Shown one piece after another: positions 27,901-36,055 of a DNA stretch of 64,000 bases (position 1 is its first letter; each line of letters starts with the position of its first letter). The DNA is from Saliniramus fredricksonii (GTDB lineage: Bacteria > Pseudomonadota > Alphaproteobacteria > Rhizobiales > Beijerinckiaceae). Made by a program: the position numbers and the translations under genes. The DNA is taken from the NCBI RefSeq assembly GCF_900094735.1, contig NZ_FMBM01000002.1:248001-312000 (forward strand), given 5' to 3'. Under the pieces are notes generated by a model. The model was not told the DNA's origin. It saw only the letters and a list, made by a program, of their open reading frames with translations, and searched no databases.

Positions 27901-28361
27901 GCGTCCATCGCCTCCATCAGACCGATCCGGCGCGCCTGTGCACGCATCTGTTCATCGAGCCCTTCCGGGAAGGGCATGGTGCGAAAGCGCAGTTGCGCAT
28001 CGCAGATGCGTTTGCCGTCGACGCTGATACGCGCCTTCGTGGCCGCATAGCCGGAGCCCTCGTGCTCGAGCACGGCGCTGATCTCGAGCACGGCCTCGGG
28101 GCCGACGAAATCGCGAAAGCGCGCCTTGTCGACCGCCATCAGGAACGGCATATGCGTGAAATCCATCAGGCCGAGCAGCAGATAGCCCGAAGCCTGCGCC
28201 ATCGTCTCGGTGAGCAGCACGCCCGGCACCAGCGGGTGACCGGGAAAGTGGCCTTCAAAGACCGGGCTGCGTGTGGGCACCACCGAGCGTACACTGATCA
28301 TACGGCCTTCACGGTCGAAGGCCGTCACCCGATCGATCATCTCGAAATATTCGAGCCGCAT
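27897..28361 (-). CDS. fabZXL: 3-hydroxyacyl-ACP dehydratase (FabZXL-like hotdog protein)
   Basis: The 154-residue hotdog-fold protein contains the FabZ signature FEGHFPGHPLVPGVLLTETM with the catalytic His42 and Glu52. It would dehydrate 3-hydroxyacyl-ACP to the trans-2-enoyl form. I chose ATG 28361 because the following MRLEYFEMIDRV matches the family start; the frame is open to 28430. It lies between the ACP gene and the ketosynthase genes on the same strand. The C-terminus is longer than in housekeeping FabZ. Confidence 0.88.
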   Translation of the reverse strand: MRLEYFEMIDRVTAFDREGRMISVRSVVPTRSPVFEGHFPGHPLVPGVLLTETMAQASGYLLLGLMDFTHMPFLMAVDKARFRDFVGPEAVLEISAVLEHEGSGYAATKARISVDGKRICDAQLRFRTMPFPEGLDEQMRAQARRIGLMEAMDA

Positions 28362-28473
28362 GACCGCTCCCGTTGCCTCGCATGTTGCCAGAATGGTGCA
28401 TGACGGGGCAAATGCTTCCAGGCAGCGCAAGGCTGCGCTCCCCCGAACGTCCCGGCGATCGCGCCGATGGGCC

Positions 28474-28755
28474 TCAGCCGGCCTTCGCCGCGACCAGTTC
28501 GTCGATACGTGCGACGAGGTTCTTCATGACGAAATACTGTTCCGCCGGCGCATTGCCTTCATTGACTTCCTGAGTCCACTGCTCGAGCGGCAGCTTGATG
28601 CCGAAAGCCTTGTCGATCGCGAAGGCAATGTCGAGGAAGGCGAGCGAGTCGATTCCCAGATCGTCGATCGCATGGCTTTCCGGCGTAATTTCCTCACGCG
28701 GAATGTCGGCGGTGTCCGCAATGATGTCGGCAACAGTATCAAAAGTGGAGGACAT
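28474..28755 (-). CDS. acpXL: Acyl carrier protein AcpXL
   Basis: AcpXL carries the growing very-long-chain (C26-C28, omega-1 hydroxylated) fatty acid that is later attached to lipid A in rhizobia and brucellae. The 93-residue protein closely follows the family pattern I know from Rhizobium: an [16 protein letters not shown] start, the phosphopantetheine Ser37 in [33 protein letters not shown], and a [16 protein letters not shown] end. It heads the cluster acpXL-fabZ-KS-like-KS-fabG. The presence of this gene is the best taxonomic marker in the window for Hyphomicrobiales. Confidence 0.93.
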   Translation of the reverse strand: MSSTFDTVADIIADTADIPREEITPESHAIDDLGIDSLAFLDIAFAIDKAFGIKLPLEQWTQEVNEGNAPAEQYFVMKNLVARIDELVAAKAG

Positions 28756-28986
28756 CGCGCCTCGTGCTCCGGTCTCTGGCTGGGCGGCCCGCTGGAAGCC
28801 GGCGCCGCGCACCGGTTTCGAAAGGCCGTCATGGACATGTTTCGAAGCGTTCCCTTACACGAGGCTTCCGGCATGGGCAACAGCGCGAAAGCGCCATGCA
28901 CAAGCCGTATGGCGCTTTCACCGATTTTCCCGAACGCTGCGGCATGGCAGCACCATGGCCTCGCAGATACCAGCAGGAGAGGCGTC

Positions 28987-29964
28987 ATGAGCGTGAAACT
29001 CGGGATCATCGGTTACGGCATCATGGGCGAGCGGCTGTTGCGCGCAGCAATGGCGCATGATCCGGCGCGCCTCGGCGTCGCTGCGGTTTTCGACCCTTCT
29101 CCCGCCGCGCAGGAACGGCTTGCGGCGGATTTCCCGGGGATCAGCATCGCAGGGAGCAGCGATGGGCTGATCGAAGCGAGCGATTGCGTCTACATTGCTT
29201 CGCCCCCGGCCAGTCACCTGCCGCTGGCGCGCGCCGCGCTCGCCGCCGGCAAGGCCGTGTTCTGCGAGAAGCCTCTGGCGACCGATCTCGCCGATGCCCG
29301 CGCCTTCGCGCGCGAGGCTGCGGATGCCCGCTTTGCCGTCAATTTCCCCTTCGCCTCCTCCTTCGCGGTGGCGCAATTGCGCGACTGGGTGGATCAGGGC
29401 GTCGTGGGCACGCCTCAACGGGTCGGTATCGAAATCGGCTTCAGACAATGGCCGCGCCCCTGGCAGCATGATGCGGTCTCCTGGCTCGACGGGCCGGAGG
29501 AGGGTGGTTTCACCCGTGAGGTGGTCTCGCATTTTCTCTTCCTCACCCTGCGCATGCTCGGTGATCTGCGCCTCGTGGATGCCCGTGTCTCCTTCCCCGA
29601 ATCCGGTCGCTCGGAGCGCGCCGTCAGCGCCGATCTTTCGCTTCCCGGCCTGCCGGTGGCGCTTGAGGGAGGCGTCGGCATCACCGACAAGGACGATCAC
29701 AACACCTGGACGCTCATCGGCGACAAGGGCACCATCCGTCTGCGGGACTGGTCCTTCGCGGAACGGCTCGATACAGCCACTGGCAGATTCGTGGAGGCGC
29801 CGGACGCGATCCCGAACGAGAAGGCCCGCCCGCTCATACTCGCGCGCCAACTCGACAAGGTGGCGGCGCTGACGCAAGGCGCGGCGCAGGATCTCGCCAC
29901 GCTCGATGAAGCGCTGGCGGTGCAGCAGCATGTCGAGGCGATCCTCGCCACGCGTGAGACGTGA
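28987..29964 (+). CDS. Gfo/Idh/MocA family oxidoreductase
   Basis: The 325-residue protein starts with a Rossmann motif (LGIIGYGIMGERLLRA) and has the family EKP motif (AVFCEKPLATDLADA) with the catalytic lysine. A C-terminal alpha/beta domain follows (EEGGFTREVVSHFLFL with a likely catalytic His). Members oxidise or reduce sugars, inositols or related hydroxylated compounds with NAD(P). ATG 28987 follows a weak GGAGAGG ribosome site; the longer ORF from 28273 overlaps the divergent acpXL. The substrate is unknown. Confidence 0.88.
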   Translation: MSVKLGIIGYGIMGERLLRAAMAHDPARLGVAAVFDPSPAAQERLAADFPGISIAGSSDGLIEASDCVYIASPPASHLPLARAALAAGKAVFCEKPLATDLADARAFAREAADARFAVNFPFASSFAVAQLRDWVDQGVVGTPQRVGIEIGFRQWPRPWQHDAVSWLDGPEEGGFTREVVSHFLFLTLRMLGDLRLVDARVSFPESGRSERAVSADLSLPGLPVALEGGVGITDKDDHNTWTLIGDKGTIRLRDWSFAERLDTATGRFVEAPDAIPNEKARPLILARQLDKVAALTQGAAQDLATLDEALAVQQHVEAILATRET

Positions 29965-30007
29965 ATCGCGGGGCGCGATGGAACAGCTTGACCATCATGA
30001 CGTTGGT

Positions 30008-30037
30008 TTGACGAGTTTTGTGATCGCAACGCGATCA
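30008..30037 (+). promoter_or_regulatory. -35-like hexamer plus perfect 17-base palindrome upstream of the small membrane protein
   Basis: TTGACG at 30008-30013 is followed by the perfect inverted repeat TGATCGC-AAC-GCGATCA at 30021-30037, flanked by TTTT and AAAA. The palindrome lies 23 bases before ATG 30061, in the place expected for an operator overlapping a promoter. The regulator is not known. Confidence 0.5.
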
Positions 30038-30060
30038 AAAACAGCGAAAGGACGTCGATT

Positions 30061-30303
30061 ATGGCACAAAAGATCAATGAAAAAGAAGCCAGACAAGGGC
30101 GTGAAGGCAAGCCTGTCCTCAAGGTGTTGGTTGCAGGTCTGATCCTGGCCCTCATCGCGATGGGCGGGTATCTGTTCTGGGTCGGGGAAGAAACGCCGAC
30201 GACGGATACGTCGATCAGTGACGAGAGTGTGATCACGGATCCCTCAAACCCTGAAAATCCTGCGGAAACGGCTCCAGAGCCGGGTGAGCGCGAGGTCGAT
30301 TGA
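30061..30303 (+). CDS. Small single-span membrane protein of unknown function
   Basis: The 80-residue protein has a basic N-terminus (AQKINEKEARQGREGKP), one hydrophobic helix (VLKVLVAGLILALIAMGGYL) and an acidic, Pro/Thr/Asp-rich tail outside the membrane. GAAAGGA gives a ribosome site. It stands alone, with a palindromic operator-like site in front and an intrinsic terminator behind, so it is probably its own transcription unit. I do not recognise a family. Confidence 0.75.
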   Translation: MAQKINEKEARQGREGKPVLKVLVAGLILALIAMGGYLFWVGEETPTTDTSISDESVITDPSNPENPAETAPEPGEREVD

Positions 30304-30348
30304 GGGCGTATCGCCGCTTCGATCCATCCCTGATTGATGAACGCATGA

Positions 30349-30383
30349 TTGCGGCGAGCTGACCGGTTCGCCGCAACTTTTTT
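30349..30383 (+). terminator. Rho-independent terminator after the small membrane protein gene
   Basis: A perfect 9-bp stem (TTGCGGCGA at 30349-30357 with TCGCCGCAA at 30368-30376) with a 10-base loop is followed by C and six Ts (30378-30383). This is a textbook intrinsic terminator for the plus strand and protects the convergent dehydrogenase gene. Confidence 0.88.
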
Positions 30384-30405
30384 GCCGATCCGGATCGATC
30401 CGGCC

Positions 30406-31428
30406 TCAGAGTGTCACGATGATCTTGCCGAACACCTTGCGGCTCTCGAGCCGGTCGAGCCCTTGCGTGAATTCCTCCAGCGGGAAGACCGTATCGATCA
30501 CGGGCGTCATGCCGCCGGCCATTTTGTCAAGCGAGTCGCGGATATTGCGCATCGAGCAGCCGAATGAGCCGAAGATGCGGTATTGCTGTTGAAACAGCTG
30601 CATCAGGTTCATCTGCGTGGAGACGCCGGAGGTCGAGCCGCAGGTGACCAGGCGACCGCCGCGCTTGAGGCAAAGAAGCGAGCCGTTCCAGGTATCGGCG
30701 CCCACATGCTCGAAAACGACATCGACACCCTTGCGCTTCGTCAGCCGGCGCACCTCGCCCTCGAAGCGCTCCTCGCGATAATTGATCACGTGATCAGCGC
30801 CGAGTTCCCTGGCCTTGGCGCCCTTCTCGTCATCGCCGACAGTGGCATAGATGGTGCAGCCGATCGCCTTCGCCATCTTGATCGCCGCCGTGCCGATGCC
30901 CGATCCGCCGGCATGGACGAGAATCGATTCGCCGGGCTCGAGCTTTGCATTGTCGAACAGCATGTGCTGCACCGTGCCAAACGCGATCGGCGCGCAGGCG
31001 GCATCTTCGAAAGGTACGGCGTCAGGCACCGGAATCACCAGGCGCGCGGGCATGATGATCTCCTCGCGGGCAAAGCCATCGAGGTGGAAGCCCATGATGC
31101 CGCCGACATTCTCGCAAAGATTGTCGCGCCCCTCGCGGCAGGCCCGGCATTCGCCGCAGGTCATGGCGCCATACATCACGACTTTCTGCCCCGGGGTGAA
31201 GCCCGGGACATCCGCGCCCGTCGCGACGATCTCGCCCGAGGCCTCCGCGCCGACGGCCAGCGGCAGCTTGCGTTTGGCGAATGCCATGCCGCGATAGCCC
31301 CAGACATCGATATGGTTGAGCCCCACCGCTCGCACCCGGATCAGGACTTCGCCGGGGCCGGGCTGGCCGGGAGATTCGATATCGTCGATACGCAGATCGC
31401 GGTCGCCGTGGAGTCTGAGGGCGCGCAT
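30406..31428 (-). CDS. Zinc-dependent alcohol dehydrogenase, related to the acpXL-cluster enzyme
   Basis: The 340-residue MDR-family enzyme starts at MRALRLHGDRDLRIDDIESP. It has the catalytic GAEASGEIVATG region, structural-zinc cysteines in MTCGECRACREGRDNLCEN, and the cofactor loop VHAGGSGIGTAAIKMAKAIG. Rhizobial lipid-A acyl-chain clusters carry a related dehydrogenase, so a role in making or oxidising the acyl chain is a fair guess, but the gene is 1.7 kb from acpXL and separated by other genes. ATG 31443 is an alternative start. A general alcohol dehydrogenase or quinone-reductase role is possible. Confidence 0.82.
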   Translation of the reverse strand: MRALRLHGDRDLRIDDIESPGQPGPGEVLIRVRAVGLNHIDVWGYRGMAFAKRKLPLAVGAEASGEIVATGADVPGFTPGQKVVMYGAMTCGECRACREGRDNLCENVGGIMGFHLDGFAREEIIMPARLVIPVPDAVPFEDAACAPIAFGTVQHMLFDNAKLEPGESILVHAGGSGIGTAAIKMAKAIGCTIYATVGDDEKGAKARELGADHVINYREERFEGEVRRLTKRKGVDVVFEHVGADTWNGSLLCLKRGGRLVTCGSTSGVSTQMNLMQLFQQQYRIFGSFGCSMRNIRDSLDKMAGGMTPVIDTVFPLEEFTQGLDRLESRKVFGKIIVTL

Positions 31429-31462
31429 GAAATTTCCCGTCATGATGAGCACTGGCGGCGCT

Positions 31463-32170
31463 TTAGCACAGCTTTGCGTCCTTTGGGGAGGGTGCCGGAG
31501 CCGGGAAATGCGCCGGCAGCGGCGCTTCGACGCGGATCGGGTCGCGTCTGGGATAGAGCGGGACCACCAGCGCTCTGGCGTGAAGCAGCAATGGTGTGCC
31601 ATGCGAGGCGCTTCCATGCAGCGCATCACCACAGATCGGCCAGCCGGCATGGGCGCAATGCACCCGCAGCTGATGCGTGCGCCCGGTGACGGGACGAAGC
31701 TCCACGAGGGCGCGCGAATCGCGCTTCTCCAGAACCTGCCAGCGCGTCTGTGCCGGCTGGGCGCCCGGGCGCAGGCCTTCCGGATCAGCGATGACGCGCC
31801 AGGGCGTGAGCGGATCGATGGGCGCAATCGGGCAATCGATGATACCGTTCTGATCGGCGGGGATCGCATCGAGCCAGGCATGGTAGATCTTGGTGACGCG
31901 GCGCTCGGCGAAGAGCCCGTTCAGCCGGCGCAGGGCCTTGGCGTGGCGTCCGAGGGCGAGGCAGCCGGAGGTGTCGCGGTCGAGACGGTGGACGATTTGC
32001 GGGCGGGCGGGTAGACCGAAACGCAAGGCATCGAGATGATCCTCCAGCGTCTCGCCGCCACCATGGCCGGGATGCACCGGCAGGCCCGCGGGCTTGTCGA
32101 TGACGAGCATGAGGGCATCGCGATAGAGGATGCGCGCGGCGAGCACGTCTGGCGTCAATGGGGGTATCAT
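31463..32170 (-). CDS. RluA-family RNA pseudouridine synthase
   Basis: The 235-residue enzyme converts uridine to pseudouridine in rRNA or tRNA. Landmarks are the catalytic aspartate in HRLDRDTSGCLALG near residue 65, LVIDKPAGLPVHPG near the N-terminus, and the RTHQLRVHCAHAGWPICGD motif. No S4 domain is present, which fits the RluA/TruC-like short forms rather than RluC or RluD. The exact target uridine cannot be told. It lies divergently from ftsY with 74 bases between. Confidence 0.9.
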   Translation of the reverse strand: MIPPLTPDVLAARILYRDALMLVIDKPAGLPVHPGHGGGETLEDHLDALRFGLPARPQIVHRLDRDTSGCLALGRHAKALRRLNGLFAERRVTKIYHAWLDAIPADQNGIIDCPIAPIDPLTPWRVIADPEGLRPGAQPAQTRWQVLEKRDSRALVELRPVTGRTHQLRVHCAHAGWPICGDALHGSASHGTPLLLHARALVVPLYPRRDPIRVEAPLPAHFPAPAPSPKDAKLC

Positions 32171-32244
32171 GGTGATGCGCTAGCGCGTGATCCGTGCTGC
32201 AGCAAGAAAAAGCCGCATCGCGCGGCGAAGAGGGACAGGCGTCG

Positions 32245-33354
32245 ATGAGCGACAATGGTGACAACGAGAAGCGCGGGCTCTGGTCGAGGCTGTTCGGCAA
32301 GGAGGCGCCCAAACCTGCGCCGGACAAGTCTGCGCCGGACACGCTTGATCCGGATACCGATGCCCCGCACGAGGAAGAGACGCCCGAATCGCGCCTTGCA
32401 CCGGCCCCGGAACCCGCACCCGTCAAGCGCTCCTGGTGGAAGCGCCTGACCGAGGGGCTGTCGCGCACCTCCTCCACGATCGGTGCGGGCATCACCGGCA
32501 TCTTCACCAAGCGCAAGCTCGATGCGCAGACGCTGGAGGAGCTCGAAGACGTGCTCGTCCAGGCCGATCTCGGCGTCGCGGCGGCGATGCGCATCACCGA
32601 GAATATCGGTGAAGGCCGTTTCGACAAGGAGATCGCCCCGGAAGAGGTCAAGCGCATCCTGGCCGAGGAGGTCGAGAAGGCGCTCGCCCCGGTGGCGAAG
32701 CCGCTCACCATCGATACCGCGCACAAACCCTTCGTCATCCTGATGGTCGGGGTCAACGGCGCCGGCAAGACCACCACGATCGGCAAGCTCGCCTCGAAAT
32801 TCGCCGCAGACGGCAAATCCGTGATGCTGGCCGCCGGCGACACCTTCCGCGCGGCGGCGATCGAGCAACTCAAGATCTGGGGCGAGCGCACCGGCGCGCC
32901 GGTCCTCGCCCGCGAACAGGGCGCCGATGCGGCAGGGCTCGCCTATGACGCGCTCAACCAGGCGCGGACGGATGGCCACGACGTGCTTCTCATGGATACG
33001 GCGGGCCGGCTGCAGAACAAGACCGCGCTGATGGCCGAGCTCGAAAAGATCATCCGCGTCATGCGCAAGATCGACGAAAGCGCCCCGCATGCCGTTCTGC
33101 TCGTGCTTGATGCCACCGTGGGCCAGAACGCGCTCTCGCAGGTCGAGATCTTCGGCAAGGCCGCCGGCGTGACCGGCCTTGTCATGACGAAGCTTGATGG
33201 AACCGCGCGCGGCGGCATCCTCGTGGCGCTGGCCGACAGGTTCGGCCTGCCGGTGCATTATATCGGTGTCGGCGAGGGTGTGGATGATCTCGAACCGTTT
33301 GCCGCGCGCGATTTCGCGCAGGCAATCGCGGGAATTGCCGAGGAGCGTATTTGA
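32245..33354 (+). CDS. ftsY: Signal recognition particle receptor FtsY
   Basis: FtsY is the membrane-associated GTPase that receives SRP-ribosome complexes and passes them to SecYEG. The 369-residue protein has an acidic, Pro-rich A domain (about residues 10-70), the N domain helical bundle, and the G domain. The G domain motifs are [15 protein letters not shown] (G1), [27 protein letters not shown] (G3) and [10 protein letters not shown] (G4). An in-frame GTG at 32194 would add 17 residues; ATG 32245 fits a GAGGGA ribosome site better. Confidence 0.94.
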   Translation: MSDNGDNEKRGLWSRLFGKEAPKPAPDKSAPDTLDPDTDAPHEEETPESRLAPAPEPAPVKRSWWKRLTEGLSRTSSTIGAGITGIFTKRKLDAQTLEELEDVLVQADLGVAAAMRITENIGEGRFDKEIAPEEVKRILAEEVEKALAPVAKPLTIDTAHKPFVILMVGVNGAGKTTTIGKLASKFAADGKSVMLAAGDTFRAAAIEQLKIWGERTGAPVLAREQGADAAGLAYDALNQARTDGHDVLLMDTAGRLQNKTALMAELEKIIRVMRKIDESAPHAVLLVLDATVGQNALSQVEIFGKAAGVTGLVMTKLDGTARGGILVALADRFGLPVHYIGVGEGVDDLEPFAARDFAQAIAGIAEERI

Positions 33355-33493
33355 GGCGCGGTGCAGCCTTGATCGAACATGCGGATTTTCCCATATTCTC
33401 CGGAGAAAGGCGCGCGGGCGTTCGGCTCGCCGCATCCATCATGACCCGGCCCAGCTCCCGAACCGGAGCCGGTCGGCAAGCCGAGGTGACGCC

Positions 33494-34057
33494 ATGTTCA
33501 TTCAAACGGAAGCCACGCCGAACCCGGCGACCCTGAAATTCCTGCCCGGCAGCGTCGTCATGCCGTCGGGCACCTTTGATGCGCGCAGTGCCGAGGAGGG
33601 TGCGCGCTCGCCGCTGGCGCAGCGCCTTTTCGCCATTCCGGGCGTCGCCGGCGTGTTCTTCGGCTATGATTTCATCACCGTGACCAAGAGCGACGGCGAG
33701 TGGCAGCATCTCAAACCCTCGATTCTCGGCGCCATCATGGAGCATTTCATGGCCGGCCAGCCGGTGCTCGAGGAGGCGTTCGCCGGCGGCAATGCCGAGA
33801 GCGGCGAAGAATTCTTCGAAGAAACCGATGCCGATACCGTCGCCACCATCAAGGAATTGCTGGAGACGCGGGTGCGCCCCGCCGTGGCCGGCGATGGTGG
33901 CGACATCACCTTCCGCGGCTATCGCGACGGCACCGTCTATCTTGCCATGAAGGGTGCCTGTGCCGGCTGCCCCTCCTCGACGGCGACGCTCAAGCACGGC
34001 ATCCAGAACCTGCTGCGCCATTTCGTGCCGGATGTGCGCGAGGTCGAAGCGATCTGA
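33494..34057 (+). CDS. NifU-type iron-sulfur scaffold/carrier protein (Nfu)
   Basis: The 187-residue protein has an N-terminal Nfu_N domain (FIQTEATPNPATLKFLPG to about residue 90) and a C-terminal NifU domain with the cluster-binding CAGCPSS (Cys-x-x-Cys) and VRPAVAGDGGDITF. It carries and delivers [4Fe-4S] clusters to target enzymes. The domain order matches the eukaryotic/alphaproteobacterial Nfu1 type. It lies 139 bases downstream of ftsY on the same strand. Confidence 0.93.
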   Translation: MFIQTEATPNPATLKFLPGSVVMPSGTFDARSAEEGARSPLAQRLFAIPGVAGVFFGYDFITVTKSDGEWQHLKPSILGAIMEHFMAGQPVLEEAFAGGNAESGEEFFEETDADTVATIKELLETRVRPAVAGDGGDITFRGYRDGTVYLAMKGACAGCPSSTATLKHGIQNLLRHFVPDVREVEAI

Positions 34058-34218
34058 TCAGCGCTTTTGCGTGATCCAGAGCGGTCGCCGCGCGCGGCCG
34101 CCTCCGCGATGCGCATGGATTTGCGCACAATCATCAGATGCATTTACATAATTGTACACGCAAAGACAGTGCTGTCGTCCCGATGGCGCTCCCCACCCGT
34201 TTTCGAAAGGATCCCCCG

Positions 34219-34845
34219 ATGACGCAGTCCGATTCGCGCCCGGCCGGCCACGGTCAGCCCGTGCCCGACCAGATTCTCGACCAGCTGTTTCGCGAAGCGC
34301 GGACCTATTACAAATGGCAGGACAAGCCGGTTTCCGAGGCGACCCTGCGTGCCTTGTTCGATCTGGTGAAGATGGGTCCGACCAGCGCGAACTGCTCGCC
34401 CGCAAGGCTGATCTTCGTCACCAGCCCCGAGGCCAAGGCGAAGCTGAAGCCGCATCTGATGGAGGGCAATGTCGAGAAGACCATGTCGGCCCCCGTCACC
34501 GCAATCATCGGCTATGATCTCGAATTCTACGAGCATTACGGCTTCCTCCACCCCCACAACCCCGACGCGCCGCGCTCCTGGGTCGAGGGCAAGCCGGATG
34601 CGATCCAGAAAACCGCCTTCCAGAATGGCACGCTGCAGGGTGGCTATCTGATCATGGCGGCGCGGGCTTTGGGGCTCGATTGCGGTCCGATGGCCGGTTT
34701 CGACAATGCGGGCGTGGAAAAAGCCTTCTTCCCGGATGGAAAAATCAAGGCGAACTTTCTATGCAATCTCGGTTATGGTGACCCTGACAGCCTGTTTCCC
34801 AGGCTGCCGCGATTCGCGTTCGAGGATGTCTGCGCGATCGCATGA
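34219..34845 (+). CDS. Malonic semialdehyde reductase RutE-like nitroreductase
   Basis: The 208-residue protein belongs to the flavin-dependent nitroreductase superfamily. It carries RutE/HadB-type features: [36 protein letters not shown] (FMN-binding Arg/Ser region) and [20 protein letters not shown]. RutE reduces malonic semialdehyde to 3-hydroxypropionate in pyrimidine degradation, but no other rut genes are visible here. A GAAAGGA ribosome site supports ATG 34219. Another small-molecule reductase activity is possible. Confidence 0.85.
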   Translation: MTQSDSRPAGHGQPVPDQILDQLFREARTYYKWQDKPVSEATLRALFDLVKMGPTSANCSPARLIFVTSPEAKAKLKPHLMEGNVEKTMSAPVTAIIGYDLEFYEHYGFLHPHNPDAPRSWVEGKPDAIQKTAFQNGTLQGGYLIMAARALGLDCGPMAGFDNAGVEKAFFPDGKIKANFLCNLGYGDPDSLFPRLPRFAFEDVCAIA

Positions 34846-34885
34846 TCACAATCGCGCCGCGTGAAGGCGGGCTCGGGGGAGAATT

Positions 34886-35569
34886 GTGCGGGTTCTGGCG
34901 ATCGATACGGCGCTCGGCGCCTGCTCGGCCTGCATCCTCGATGCCGGGGCTGCTGATCCGCTCGCCGTCGAGACCCTCACCATGGAGCGCGGCCATGCCG
35001 AAGCGCTGATGCCCCTGATCGGGCGGGTCGCCGAAGCCGTCCCCGGCGGTTTCGAGAGCATCGACCGCGTCGCGGTGACGATCGGGCCCGGCAGCTTCAC
35101 CGGCATGCGCGTGGGGATTTCCGCCGCCCGCGCCATCGGGCTGGCTGCCGATGTGCCCGTCGTCGGCGTCACCACGCTCTCGGCCCTGCTCGCCCCCCTC
35201 GTCGCGGCGGGGGATCGCCGGTTGATCGCGGCGGCGATCGATGCCCGCCACGGGGCGGTCTATTTCCAGGCCGTGGCGCCGGGCGGGCGCAGCGTCGTCG
35301 CGCCCGCGCATATCGGCATCCGCGAGGCGGTGCGCTATCTCGGATCGGGCCCGGTGGTGCTGACGGGATCGGCGGCGAGCCTCATCGCTGCGGAGGCGAT
35401 GCAGGCCGGCGTGAGCGTGTCGAGTGCCCATGCGGAAGACGCGCCGGATATCCTTTTCGTCGCCCGTCTCGGCATGGCGGCTGATCCCGCTCAGGCTCTG
35501 CCGAAACCTTTTTACCTGCGCGCTCCCGATGCGCGCCCGCAGGATGCGGCCCGGATTGCGAGGCGCTGA
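34886..35569 (+). CDS. tsaB: tRNA threonylcarbamoyladenosine biosynthesis protein TsaB
   Basis: TsaB is the non-catalytic partner of TsaD in forming t6A at position 37 of ANN-decoding tRNAs. The 227-residue protein has the ASKHA-fold start VLAIDTALGACSACI, the HAEALMPLI segment and VTIGPGSFTGMRVGISAARA. The start is a GTG at 34886 with GGGGGAG upstream. It is followed 3 bases later by rimI, the usual tsaB-rimI arrangement. Confidence 0.93.
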   Translation: MRVLAIDTALGACSACILDAGAADPLAVETLTMERGHAEALMPLIGRVAEAVPGGFESIDRVAVTIGPGSFTGMRVGISAARAIGLAADVPVVGVTTLSALLAPLVAAGDRRLIAAAIDARHGAVYFQAVAPGGRSVVAPAHIGIREAVRYLGSGPVVLTGSAASLIAAEAMQAGVSVSSAHAEDAPDILFVARLGMAADPAQALPKPFYLRAPDARPQDAARIARR

Positions 35570-35572
35570 GCG

Positions 35573-36052
35573 ATGATTTCCTGGTTTGCCGCCACCGCGC
35601 CCGCGAGCGTCCTGCCCCTCTCGATCAAGCATACCCGCGAGCTGGCCGCTTTGCATGCCGCCGCCTTCGCCCGCCCCTGGAGCGCCTTTGATTTCGAGCG
35701 CCTGCTCGTGGAGCGCGATGTCTATGGCGACGGGCTGTTTCTGGGTGAATCGCGCCCGCCGCAGGGTTTCTGCCTTTCGCGTGTGCGCCGGGACGAGGCG
35801 GAGGTCCTCACCATCGCCATCGCGCCTTCCCTGCGCGGCAAGGGCCATGCCCGCCGGCTCCTGCACAGCCATCTGGAGACTTTGCGCGCGCGCCGCGTCA
35901 TCCGCGTGCATCTGGAGGTGGATGAGGGCAACCGGGCCGCACTCGCGCTCTATGCCCGCTTCGGCTTCAGCGAGATCGGCCGCCGCGCCGGGCCCGGACG
36001 GTTCGATGACGGCGAGCGGGCGACCGCGATCCTGATGGCGGCGGATCTGTAG
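35573..36052 (+). CDS. rimI: Ribosomal-protein-alanine N-acetyltransferase RimI
   Basis: The 159-residue GNAT protein would acetylate the N-terminal alanine of ribosomal protein S18. The acetyl-CoA site is visible as IAPSLRGKGHARRLLHSHLE, followed by the conserved EVDEGNRAALALYARFGFSE strand-helix. Start and stop lie within 3 bases of tsaB and of the acyltransferase gene, so the three form a tight operon. Substrate assignment is from gene order and family. Confidence 0.9.
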   Translation: MISWFAATAPASVLPLSIKHTRELAALHAAAFARPWSAFDFERLLVERDVYGDGLFLGESRPPQGFCLSRVRRDEAEVLTIAIAPSLRGKGHARRLLHSHLETLRARRVIRVHLEVDEGNRAALALYARFGFSEIGRRAGPGRFDDGERATAILMAADL

Positions 36053-36055
36053 GCG

